In this document: positions 24,972 to 32,321 of the stretch, one piece after another
How positions within the stretch are numbered: the first letter of the stretch is position 1
Layout: each line of letters opens with the position of its first letter
Origin: Chryseobacterium salipaludis
GTDB lineage: Bacteria > Bacteroidota > Bacteroidia > Flavobacteriales > Weeksellaceae
Direction: 5' to 3'
Assembly: GCF_022968825.1 (NCBI RefSeq)
Contig: NZ_JALHKS010000003.1
Span: forward strand, 372,001-436,000
DNA: 64,000 nt
Made by a program: the position numbers and the translations under genes
Notes under the pieces: generated by a model
What the model saw: the letters and a program-made list of their open reading frames with translations, nothing else
What the model was told of the DNA's origin: nothing
Databases searched by the model: none

Positions 24972-25265
24972 ATGAACAAAACATTTGAATTTGTATGTTT
25001 GTTTTTTACTGTAATACTATTCGCAGAATTTATCGCTAGTTATATTATTGACCAGCAGAATACAAATTGGAGTAGTGGTCCAGTTCTCATAATTTTGAAT
25101 TTAATCCTTTTGCCAATCCAGATTATAATTAATTACAGAATATTCAAATCTAAAACAAGACAATGGAAGATAATTTTATTTGTTTTTTCTGCAATTATTA
25201 CAATCTTTTCTACTTTGGAGTTTTGTAAATTTCCTAACCAAATGCTCATAAAAAACTGCACCTAA
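24972..25265 (+). CDS. Small integral membrane protein, 97 aa
   Basis: Three hydrophobic segments (FEFVCLFFTVILFAEFIASYII, GPVLIILNLILLPIQIII, WKIILFVFSAIITIFSTLEF) and little else. No family recognised. It ends with the stop TAA in TGCACCTAATAAC, a CTAAYA-type motif as at the start of the boundary palindromes and a repeat shared with 6544. Confidence 0.5.
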   Translation: MNKTFEFVCLFFTVILFAEFIASYIIDQQNTNWSSGPVLIILNLILLPIQIIINYRIFKSKTRQWKIILFVFSAIITIFSTLEFCKFPNQMLIKNCT

Positions 25266-25276
25266 TAACTAAGCTT
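25257..25276 (+). repeat. 20-nt repeat shared with 6544-6563
   Basis: TGCACCTAATAACTAAGCTT, one base different from the copy at 6544. It contains the stop of the preceding gene and is followed by a small hairpin (GTTGGGCTT against AAGCCAAC, 25279-25297). It may be the left half of a terminal, less symmetric boundary element. Confidence 0.6.
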
Positions 25277-25704
25277 TCGTTGGGCTTGAAAAGCCAACAA
25301 TAAAAGCCCGCTGAACCCTTCGAGAGCCTCAGGGTAAACTACAGCTACGGGAGCTTTTTGACATTCTATGGGGTTGTCGTTTTTAGAACTCAGAACTACA
25401 AAGCAGCTTTTCAGAAGGACTGCTTTTTTTTGTAGCGTTTGATAGCCTGTAAGAGGGGTTTTCCGCGCTTTTTCTTTGCTGCAGAATACAGCTTCCCTTA
25501 CCCGAAAAGGTTATTTGGCAGAGAAAGGTTGAAGAGCAAAAAGATATTCCGGTGGCGGATCACGCTATGCGAAAACAGCGATGGTGACGAGATTTCCTTT
25601 CTTGCAACACCAACATTGTCCCAGCTGCGCGAAGTGTTCTCACCTCAAACCAGCCAGTCCAAAAATTACTCCGCTCCTTAAGGCCTCCCGCCTTCCCAAC
25701 CACT
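25277..25704 (+). other. Right edge of the AT-rich region, terminator and flank
   Basis: No supported gene. It holds a hairpin terminator, and its right part is similar to the flank at 11020-11128. Composition becomes host-like again. Confidence 0.4.
25400..25431 (+). terminator. Probable rho-independent terminator
   Basis: AAAGCAG and CTGCTTT arms with a 13-nt loop, then a T run. It would end plus-strand transcripts leaving the cassette-like region. Confidence 0.55.
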
Positions 25705-26376
25705 CTAGCCCAAACTCGCAAACACCAGATCCTCCAGAAACTCTACAATCTCAGACTCCTGATTTCTCTTGCTGAAATCCGTCAGCGACGAAATATTGTG
25801 CATAAAGAAGTTCTGAAAATGCGCAATCTCCACAATGGTTGACGCCAGAGATTTGGGGAATCTGTAGTTCGGATTGTACTCCAGGATCACGCTGCCGATC
25901 AGGGTGCATAAATCTTTATACGGCTGAAAGAACTCGGATTTGTTGTTCTCGGCCACCTGCTTCGTCAGGTACGCTTTCGAACCTTCCGCCACAATGACCG
26001 GGTGAAGCAGGCTTTCATCTATATAACTCGTCTGCTGATCATCCTCTATCGGCGCGGCCAGCAGATGGATGATTTTGTGCAGCTTCACTTTTGGATTCCG
26101 GATATTATTGGTCTGAAAATGAATCTGGTACGAAATCCACCCGAAATACCACGCTGTTATATAAATTAGTAATTTATGCTTGTTTTCGAAATAACGGTAA
26201 ATCCCCGCCTCGGTGGAACCGATCACTTCGGCCAGTTTCTTAAAGGTAAAGGATTCAAAACCCAGGCTGTAGATCAACTCCACACTGTATTTTAGTATTT
26301 TCCGGCCGAGTTCTGTGTCTTCCGGATTACGAAGGAAAAGCCCTTCATTCATTTGTATGGTAAACTGGTATTTCAT
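25705..26376 (-). CDS. TetR/AcrR-family regulator, divergent from dedA cluster
   Basis: 223 residues. The TetR_N region is KILKYSVELIYSLGFESFTFKKLAEVIGSTEAGIYRYFENKHKLLIYIT (about 27-75), with the typical F-YRYF-K-L- end of the recognition helix. The remaining helices form the ligand-binding domain, with many aromatic residues, suggesting a hydrophobic ligand. The C-terminus LVFASLG recurs as a remnant at 11129. It is transcribed away from the dedA gene over 124 nt containing an operator-like palindrome. Confidence 0.87.
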   Translation of the reverse strand: MKYQFTIQMNEGLFLRNPEDTELGRKILKYSVELIYSLGFESFTFKKLAEVIGSTEAGIYRYFENKHKLLIYITAWYFGWISYQIHFQTNNIRNPKVKLHKIIHLLAAPIEDDQQTSYIDESLLHPVIVAEGSKAYLTKQVAENNKSEFFQPYKDLCTLIGSVILEYNPNYRFPKSLASTIVEIAHFQNFFMHNISSLTDFSKRNQESEIVEFLEDLVFASLG

Positions 26377-26436
26377 GTCAATCTTCCGACGCTCAGCGCC
26401 TGCTGCAAAACTACGGAAAGCAATTATTATTTTTTA

Positions 26437-26453
26437 TGATAGTATTACTATTA
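26437..26453. promoter_or_regulatory. Operator-like palindrome between tetR and dedA
   Basis: TGATAGT-ATT-ACTATTA: 7-nt arms with one mismatch and a 3-nt spacer, midway between the divergent genes. A likely binding site for the TetR regulator. Confidence 0.5.
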
Positions 26454-26469
26454 ATTAAAATAGTTTTTC

Positions 26470-26477
26470 TACTTTTG
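26470..26477 (+). promoter_or_regulatory. Promoter core TACTTTTG of the dedA cluster
   Basis: Exact TAnnTTTG, 23 nt before the dedA ATG and 16 nt after the palindrome. Confidence 0.65.
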
Positions 26478-26500
26478 TACGCAACTGAAATGCGCGAGTA

Positions 26501-27160
26501 ATGGATTTTATTTTAGAATTCCTGCAATACCTGACCGACCCTGACTGGATAATGCGCCATGGCGGCCTGTACCTGGTGCTGATCATTTTGTTTATAGAAA
26601 CCGGTATCATCTTTGGTTTTTTCCTGCCGGGCGACCCGCTTCTGTTTGTTTCGGGTATGGTGCTTGCCGCCGCCGGCGAAAGCACACAGCTCTTCGAAAC
26701 GCAGCTCTTCAACCTGCTGTTCTGGATGTTTCTTTTTACCGTCTCCACCATTGCCGGAAATTTTTTCGGCTACTGGTTCGGTTTTAAATTTAAGCATATT
26801 GTCAACAGGACTGAAGACACCTGGTTCCTGAAACGCAAACACATCCGCACGGCACACGATTTTTATGAAAAGAAGGGCGGTTTCGCGATTGCCATTGCCC
26901 GTTTCCTGCCGATCGTACGCACTTTTGCGCCCATCATTGCCGGTACGGTGGAAATGGACTTTAAAAAGTTTGCTTACTATAATGTGGTCGGTGCCGTCAT
27001 TTGGGTGAGCAGCATCACTACCCTGGGTTATGTTCTGGGCGATATCCCCTGGGTACAGGCGAACCTGGAATATATTTTACTGGGCCTTGTCCTGCTGGTC
27101 ACTGCGCCGGTTTTCCTGAAGCTGTTCTTTAAAAAAGAAAAAATAAATCAAACCATTTAA
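26501..27160 (+). CDS. DedA-family membrane protein
   Basis: 219 residues, about five membrane segments, SNARE-associated/DedA fold. Relatives flip undecaprenyl or phospholipid carriers and help keep the proton motive force. The signatures are E-TGIIFGFFLPGDPLLFVSGM (about 31-50), GYWFGFKFKH and IAIARFLPIVRTFAPIIAGTVEMDFKKFAYYNVVGAVIW, the typical conserved F-R-P-R-APIIAG stretch. Leads a run of four membrane-related genes, with the zf-TFIIB gene 11 nt downstream. Confidence 0.92.
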   Translation: MDFILEFLQYLTDPDWIMRHGGLYLVLIILFIETGIIFGFFLPGDPLLFVSGMVLAAAGESTQLFETQLFNLLFWMFLFTVSTIAGNFFGYWFGFKFKHIVNRTEDTWFLKRKHIRTAHDFYEKKGGFAIAIARFLPIVRTFAPIIAGTVEMDFKKFAYYNVVGAVIWVSSITTLGYVLGDIPWVQANLEYILLGLVLLVTAPVFLKLFFKKEKINQTI

Positions 27161-27171
27161 TACTGCCTATT

Positions 27172-27441
27172 ATGAAATGCCCTACCTGTCAGGTTGCGCT
27201 GACGATGACCGACCGCAACGGAATTGAAATCGATTACTGTCCGCAGTGCCGCGGCATCTGGCTGGACCGCGGAGAACTGGATAAGATTATTGAACGTTCG
27301 GCCGCACCGGCTGCACCGCAAGCTGGCAGTCCTTTCTCTTCGGAGCGCAGGTACACGTCCGATCAGGACAGATACTACGCTGACAAAGACCGCTACTACA
27401 AAAAGAAAAAAGGATTCTTAGGCGATTTGTTCGATTTTTAA
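27172..27441 (+). CDS. zf-TFIIB domain protein
   Basis: 89-residue small zinc-ribbon protein: CPTCQVALTMTDRNGIEIDYCPQCRGIWLDRGELDKII with C3/C6 and C23/C26 as ligands. A tail rich in Tyr, Asp and Lys and a basic hydrophobic end (KKKKGFLGDLFDF) may sit at the membrane. Function of the family is unknown, but it often neighbours membrane and stress genes. It lies between dedA and terC in a tight operon. Confidence 0.9.
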   Translation: MKCPTCQVALTMTDRNGIEIDYCPQCRGIWLDRGELDKIIERSAAPAAPQAGSPFSSERRYTSDQDRYYADKDRYYKKKKGFLGDLFDF

Positions 27442-27470
27442 ATGACCGTTTGCACTTTACATTTTAATCT

Positions 27471-28415
27471 ATGATTGTCTGGATCGTCTTTATCGCTGTT
27501 GTTATCTTTGCGCTGATTTTAGACCTGGGCGTCTTTAACCGTACGCCGCACGAAATAAAAACAAAAGAAGCTGCCATCTGGACCAGCGTCTGGGTAACCT
27601 GCGCTTTGCTCTTTTCAGGCATTATTTATCTCTCTTTTGAACACAGCTGGATCGATAACCCAACGGACTTAACGCCGACCGATGCGGTATTAAAGTTCGT
27701 TACCGGATATTTAATCGAACTGTCGCTGAGCGTTGATAACATTTTCATCATCGCCCTGATCTTTTCTTCCTTTGCCATCCCGAAAAAGTATCAGCATGAA
27801 GTACTTTTTTACGGCGTCCTGGGTGCCATCGTCTTCAGGGCAGTCATGATTGTTTTTGGGGTCGCACTTATCACCAGATTCAGCTGGATGATCTATGTGT
27901 TTGGCGCGTTCCTGATCCTTACCGCACTGAAACTGCTGTTCAGCCAGCATAAGCAGGAAGACCCGAAAGACTTTAAAATTTACCGGTGGATTTCCAGGTT
28001 GTATCCCGTGACTACTACGGTGGAGGGCGACCGCTTTTTTATCCGGAAAAACGGGGTTAAATATGTGACTCCCCTCTTCGTGGCGCTCATTATTATTGAA
28101 CTCACCGATGTCTTTTTCGCTATTGACAGCATTCCGGCCATCCTCGCCATTACCGCCGATCCTTTCATCGTTTTCAGCTCCAATATTCTGGCGATTATGG
28201 GACTGCGTTCGATGTATTTTTTAGTCGTCGGGATGCTGGATAAGTTCAGATACATTAACTACAGCCTGGTTGTCATTCTGGCCTTCGTCGGCATAAAAAT
28301 GATTCTCTCTCATCAGGTGGACATTCCGGAATGGCTGTCACTGGGTGTGATCATCTTTTCACTGGCGGCCGGGATGCTCGCCTCGAAATATCTGAAAGAA
28401 CCTACGCAGGAGTAA
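27471..28415 (+). CDS. TerC-family membrane protein
   Basis: 314 residues, about nine membrane segments. TerC/Alx family members are implicated in manganese export and tellurite resistance. The conserved metal site is visible: SLSVDNIFIIALIF (about 82-95) and VALIIIELTDVFFAIDSIPAILAIT (about 208-232), each with paired acidic residues in the membrane. The N-terminal VFIAVVIFALILDLGVFNRTPHEIKTKEA is typical. Follows the zinc-ribbon gene by 29 nt. Whether it transports manganese here is not shown. Confidence 0.92.
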   Translation: MIVWIVFIAVVIFALILDLGVFNRTPHEIKTKEAAIWTSVWVTCALLFSGIIYLSFEHSWIDNPTDLTPTDAVLKFVTGYLIELSLSVDNIFIIALIFSSFAIPKKYQHEVLFYGVLGAIVFRAVMIVFGVALITRFSWMIYVFGAFLILTALKLLFSQHKQEDPKDFKIYRWISRLYPVTTTVEGDRFFIRKNGVKYVTPLFVALIIIELTDVFFAIDSIPAILAITADPFIVFSSNILAIMGLRSMYFLVVGMLDKFRYINYSLVVILAFVGIKMILSHQVDIPEWLSLGVIIFSLAAGMLASKYLKEPTQE

Positions 28416-28574
28416 AAAAGTATGGGTTTAAAAGCGCGCGCGGATACGCGTCAGTTTCGCGATTACGACAGATTATTGGAACTGCACATTAAGTTAAAAG
28501 CGCTTTTTCGCAAACGTCCGCAACAGGAAGCCGTACGAGCGAACGAACCACATTTACGCAGAAAGCTTTAATAA

Positions 28575-29270
28575 ATGAAGACAAAACAGACCAGCGAAAA
28601 AAGCAGAGGGCCCCTCTATCTTTCGTTGCTTATAGTGGCGCTGCTGCTGGTGGGTTATGTTGTCTTTCCTTCGGTCCGGGAATTTTTCAACGAAGCCTGG
28701 GAGGTGCTCACCAGTGAAGACGAAGCGCGCATGCAGCAGTGGGTGGAAGGTTTCGGCTGGCTCGGCCCGGCAGTGCTCATCGTGGCGATGATCGTGCAGA
28801 TGTTTCTGCTCATTATCCCGACGCTCCTGCTGATGGTGGTAGCCACAGTTGCCTATGGGCCGGTTTGGGGAAGCTTCATCAGTTTTGTGGCCGTACTGCT
28901 GGCGTCGTCAGTGGGTTTTGCGGTGGGAAAATACCTGGGCATATCGTCCGTGCAGCGTTTATTGGGTAAAAAGAGTACCGGCAAAATCACCTCTTTCCTG
29001 GAAAAGTACGGCTTTTGGGCAGTAGCCATTACGCGCGTTAATCCCTTTCTCTCGAATGATGCCATCAGCTTTGTAGCCGGCATCCTGAAAATGAATTACT
29101 GGAAATTTATCGGCGCCACGGCACTGGGAATCGCACCGTTAATTGTGCTGCTTGCCTTTGCCGGCCGAAATCTGGACACCTTAAAGACCACACTGTTGTA
29201 TGGCTCTGTGCTGAGTCTGGTGATTTTCGGGATCTACGTTTGGTATGATCGAAAAAGAAAACCAAATTAA
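28575..29270 (+). CDS. TVP38/TMEM64 (VTT-domain) membrane protein
   Basis: 231 residues, about six membrane segments, VTT/DedA-like fold. Seen: FGWLGPAVLIVAMIVQMFLLIIPTLLLMVVATVAYGPVWGSFISFVAVLLASSVGFAVGKYLG, then the loop FLEKYGFWAVAITRVNPFLSNDAISFVAGILKMNYWKFIGATALGIAP, the hallmark second part. Likely a lipid-scramblase-like protein of the same broad superfamily as DedA. Separated from terC by 159 nt, so it may have its own promoter. Confidence 0.9.
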   Translation: MKTKQTSEKSRGPLYLSLLIVALLLVGYVVFPSVREFFNEAWEVLTSEDEARMQQWVEGFGWLGPAVLIVAMIVQMFLLIIPTLLLMVVATVAYGPVWGSFISFVAVLLASSVGFAVGKYLGISSVQRLLGKKSTGKITSFLEKYGFWAVAITRVNPFLSNDAISFVAGILKMNYWKFIGATALGIAPLIVLLAFAGRNLDTLKTTLLYGSVLSLVIFGIYVWYDRKRKPN

Positions 29271-29437
29271 CAAAGAGATGTACCTGACAGATTTTCTTCG
29301 TGCATGCTTTTCACGCTTGCGGGAAATTCACAGTAGCATCAGCACAGTTCCGCACATGTTCCATAAAAATTAAAACTGCTTCGTTTCGGACCGGCTTTTG
29401 CAAGAGTGCCTGTTGTCTTTGATGAAAAGTTTAATAA

Positions 29438-29453
29438 AGACAAAATTTTGTCT
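29438..29453. promoter_or_regulatory. Perfect 16-nt palindrome AGACAAAATTTTGTCT
   Basis: Perfectly symmetric site 20 nt upstream of the META-domain gene start, where the promoter should be. No TAnnTTTG core is separable from it. Probably a repressor or activator site. Confidence 0.5.
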
Positions 29454-29472
29454 GTAAATAAAATCACATACT

Positions 29473-30228
29473 ATGAAATCAATTCTTACCCTGGCTGCAG
29501 CAGCTACCCTCGCAGCTTGTGCACCGCAGGCGCCAACTACCGGCTCTGATTCAATTCAGAAAACCTGGGAACTCGTTTCTCTGGACGGACAGGAAGTAAA
29601 TACCAGTGAACCGGTGTATCTGAACTTTGGGAATAATAAGATAACCGGCCAAACCGGTTGCAATACCGTGAATGGTACTTTTACGGTTACCAATAACACA
29701 CAGGTCAGATTTTCGCAGTTGGCCAGCACCCGGATGATGTGTGCGCCGGCCGATATGAACGTGGAGAATCAGCTGCTGGACGTTTTGAAAACGGCAGATA
29801 ATTTTACGATAAACAACGGAAAACTCATGTTGAATGTCGGCAGAAGAGCGCCTTTGGCTGTTTTTGTTGAGATGGATAGCAACCCGGTCCTGAATACGTT
29901 CTGGAGCCTCAAAGAAATGAACGGTACTGCTGTGACCCCAGCTGCGAACCAGGAGAAAGAACAGGGGTTCATGCTGAGAAGCAACGGAAAGATAACAGGC
30001 TTTGCCGGCTGTAATAATTTCTTCGGGAGCTACAGTCTGTCAGGGAAAAATTCTATTTCCTTCGACGACAATATGGGAATGACGATGATGGCGTGCCCGG
30101 ATATTACTGTAAATGAGCAGGAATTTAGCAATCTTTTCAGGAAGGCAAAACGCTATGAGCTAAAGGGGAACATGTTGCAGTTGAAAGATGCAGCCGGTAA
30201 GACTGTGGCTGCTTTTGAAACGATGTAA
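29473..30228 (+). CDS. Double META-domain (DUF306) lipoprotein
   Basis: 251 residues with a lipobox (LAAAATLAACAP, Cys16), so it is lipid anchored. Two META/DUF306 repeats: residues about 27-135, with SLDGQEVNTSEPVYLNFGNNKITGQTGCNTVNGTF and LASTRMMCAPADMNVENQLLDVLKT, and about 138-250, with LKEMNGTAVTP, GKITGFAGCNNFFGSYSLSG and MTMMACPDITVNEQEFSNLFRKA. HslJ-type META proteins relate to heat and antibiotic stress. A strong terminator follows and a 16-nt palindrome precedes it, so it is likely regulated as a monocistron. Confidence 0.9.
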   Translation: MKSILTLAAAATLAACAPQAPTTGSDSIQKTWELVSLDGQEVNTSEPVYLNFGNNKITGQTGCNTVNGTFTVTNNTQVRFSQLASTRMMCAPADMNVENQLLDVLKTADNFTINNGKLMLNVGRRAPLAVFVEMDSNPVLNTFWSLKEMNGTAVTPAANQEKEQGFMLRSNGKITGFAGCNNFFGSYSLSGKNSISFDDNMGMTMMACPDITVNEQEFSNLFRKAKRYELKGNMLQLKDAAGKTVAAFETM

Positions 30229-30245
30229 CTGTACATAACAGATCT

Positions 30246-30281
30246 AAAAACCGTTCTGAAAGTATTTCGGGACGGTTTTTT
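30246..30281 (+). terminator. Rho-independent terminator after the META gene
   Basis: AAAACCGTTCTGAAA pairs with TTTCGGGACGGTTTT (one mismatch and one wobble) around a short loop, followed by a T run, 18 nt after the stop. Confidence 0.85.
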
Positions 30282-30573
30282 CGTACTTGTTGCCAGGAAT
30301 CAGCGAAACATTTCGTATTGCAAGCTACGGTCGTGCGGAATATTTTGCAGTGCATGTCATGGGGCATCCGGGCGGTTCTTGGGGGGCGAGAACCTGGAAA
30401 CCGCGCAGTAGGGCGAGCCTGGGTGCAAACTTTTTTCTCTTTTGCAGATGAGGGAGTATGAAACGAAGTTCCAGATAAAACAACGGTCCATAAAGTACAG
30501 TCGCTGCCCTCGCTGCAGATTATGCTGACGCTGGAGCTGTTATACTTTCCTCAATCCCGGGCGCAAACAACCT
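30282..30573 (-). other. Intergenic stretch, nothing seen
   Basis: No ORF, promoter core or repeat that I can support. Confidence 0.4.
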
Positions 30574-31002
30574 TTATTCGACATTCCCCGTATGCGATAA
30601 TCTGCCCTCGTAATAGAGGTTGGACGTGTTTGCATCGTAAACATAGGAGTGATTGCGGAAGGTGCCGTCTACTGATTTATTTAATATAAGAGAGGGGCCG
30701 TCGGTGTCGGGCAGGAATAATTCTGCTTTAGACATGTCCTCACTCATCAGCACAAAAGCACTGATGACCTCTTCATCAGGCGCACGGTTAACCGTATTCA
30801 GCCGGAAACCAATATTGAACAGCTGTACGCAGTCCTGTTTCACTTCGCTCCACGTATACCCTGCCGTACCGATACAGCCATGGCGGTCCCGGTCAGCGCC
30901 AACAATCGTTGGCTGGGAATTATTTTCAATCGGATCTTTCGGGGAGGGCTGGCAGGCCGTGAGCAGTACGGTAGCGGTTAATAAAGTGGGCAGTATTTTC
31001 AT
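30574..31002 (-). CDS. Small lipoprotein, 142 aa
   Basis: Start chosen at 31002 (MKILPTLLTATVLLTAC), giving a lipobox with Cys17; an alternative ATG lies 9 nt upstream. The mature protein has VGADRDRHGCIGTAGYTWSEVKQDCVQLFNIGFRLN with a Cys pair that could form a disulfide, and a C-terminal beta-rich part. The same start sequence occurs in many Chryseobacterium lipoproteins of unknown function. Not part of an obvious operon. Confidence 0.7.
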   Translation of the reverse strand: MKILPTLLTATVLLTACQPSPKDPIENNSQPTIVGADRDRHGCIGTAGYTWSEVKQDCVQLFNIGFRLNTVNRAPDEEVISAFVLMSEDMSKAELFLPDTDGPSLILNKSVDGTFRNHSYVYDANTSNLYYEGRLSHTGNVE

Positions 31003-31011
31003 AGTGGTCAT

Positions 31012-31561
31012 GGGAGTTATTGTATTGTATAAGCCGGCAGTTTTGTTCCTGTCGCGGTACCGGCACAGCAGGGAGAGTTCTGAAAATCATACCAAAATAA
31101 TGAACGCAGGCCGTGGTTCAGGTTTAGGCAAGTCAACAATGCTGCATAAACAGTCCAGTCGCCCCGAGCTGCGCGGTAATTTCGTTTGGTTATGGGAGCA
31201 TGACCAAGGAAAACAAAACGGTTTATGGTACCTTGCGGCTGCAACCATGTCGTTTTTCAGCTGAACCGTCTTATCATCTGCGTGCTCCTTGGCCGGCCGG
31301 ATACCACGTCCCTGCCCTTTTAGCCCTGGGTGCAGCGGCATCCTTTTCAGGAGGAGGCACGACGACTGAAAAGATACAGCGGAACACAGGACTTCCCTGA
31401 CTACGGTGACAAAATCTGGTTGCTCCCAAAAATTCAACCTCAAAAAGAGGCAGCGGGAACTTTGGGCTTTACACCAGAATATATTTCCGGTTTCATATAT
31501 ACATACAAAAGGCTGCCGGCGCGGCAACCTTTTCCAGTTGATTCAAATTCGGCTGTGAATC
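31012..31561 (-). other. Intergenic stretch without supported genes
   Basis: Overlapping short ORFs in several frames, none with a leader or family motif. Possibly decayed sequence. Confidence 0.4.
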
Positions 31562-31798
31562 CTACTTCGGTTTCCTATTATTCTGTGCAGAATCCGCTTT
31601 TGCGGTATCGGTCGCCAGCGAAGGGCCGTCCATCGGCGAGGTGCTGTTCGAGCTGGTGGAATCGCTTTTATTCTGTATGAGCTCATCATAGGTTTCGGCA
31701 TAATCCGCCGAGCCGCTGCTATCGGGTTTGTTATTCTCCGAGCAGGAAGCAGCCAACAGGGCCGCTGCAAAGGTGAGTGTTAAAACAGTTGATTTCAT
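31562..31798 (-). CDS. Small Ser/Asp-rich lipoprotein, 78 aa
   Basis: Signal peptide and lipobox LLAASC (Cys19). The rest (SENNKPDSSGSADYAETYDELIQNKSDSTSSNSTSP...) is low-complexity, rich in Ser, Asp and Asn, and probably unfolded or extended. No family or function recognised. A typical small Flavobacteriaceae lipoprotein. Confidence 0.6.
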   Translation of the reverse strand: MKSTVLTLTFAAALLAASCSENNKPDSSGSADYAETYDELIQNKSDSTSSNSTSPMDGPSLATDTAKADSAQNNRKPK

Positions 31799-32021
31799 AT
31801 CGTTAATTTTTTAATGTGAGACCTGTTTTCGGTTACAATTTCAGTTCCCCGGATAACTCAGTAAAAACCAAGCCAAATTGTATACGCGGTGATTGGGTGA
31901 GCGTTTTTTAGACTTGCGTAGGGGATTGCACAAACAGTGGGGAATATAATATTGAGCCGTTAAAAGGAAATAACACTATGGTATAATACCCTTTCGCGTA
32001 TAGTGATAAAGCATTAAGGGT

Positions 32022-32050
32022 AATTATACTTTTTCAAGTATAATTTTTTT
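32022..32050 (+). terminator. Strong terminator-like hairpin without a plus-strand gene
   Basis: Perfect 10-bp stem AATTATACTT/AAGTATAATT with a 4-nt loop and an adjoining T run. The T run lies on the plus side, so it would end a plus-strand transcript, yet the nearest upstream gene is on the minus strand. Confidence 0.6.
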
Positions 32051-32176
32051 TGAACAGTAGATAGTGGACTTTTGAGCAGATGCGTTGAATTATCTGAAAG
32101 GCGAGAAAGAATGATGGTATTATTTGCCGATACAAAAAATAAAAAACCCTTTGCTGTCGGCGAATTACAAAGATTC

Positions 32177-32189
32177 AGGTGTACAAAAG
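32177..32189 (+). repeat. Direct repeat AGGTGTACAAAAG, left copy
   Basis: Identical 13-mer at 33753-33765. The pair brackets the Fic gene. Confidence 0.5.
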
Positions 32190-32321
32190 CTGTACAATAT
32201 TATCTTAACTTTAGATGATGCACTAAATCTTTAAAATATTGTTTTGACCAAACCTTTTTAGAATCGTGGTGCGAAAAGACAGCGTTTCTTTATACGTTTT
32301 CAAAAGCAGAAATAGATTGTT

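Larger units (their letters stand above)
31799..32321 (+). other. Structured AT-rich intergenic stretch
   Basis: No gene on the plus strand, yet it ends in a plus-strand terminator at 32022. It also holds GGTATAATACC (31980-31990) and CACTAT/ATAGTG arms around it, so a small RNA or regulatory structure is possible. Confidence 0.4.
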
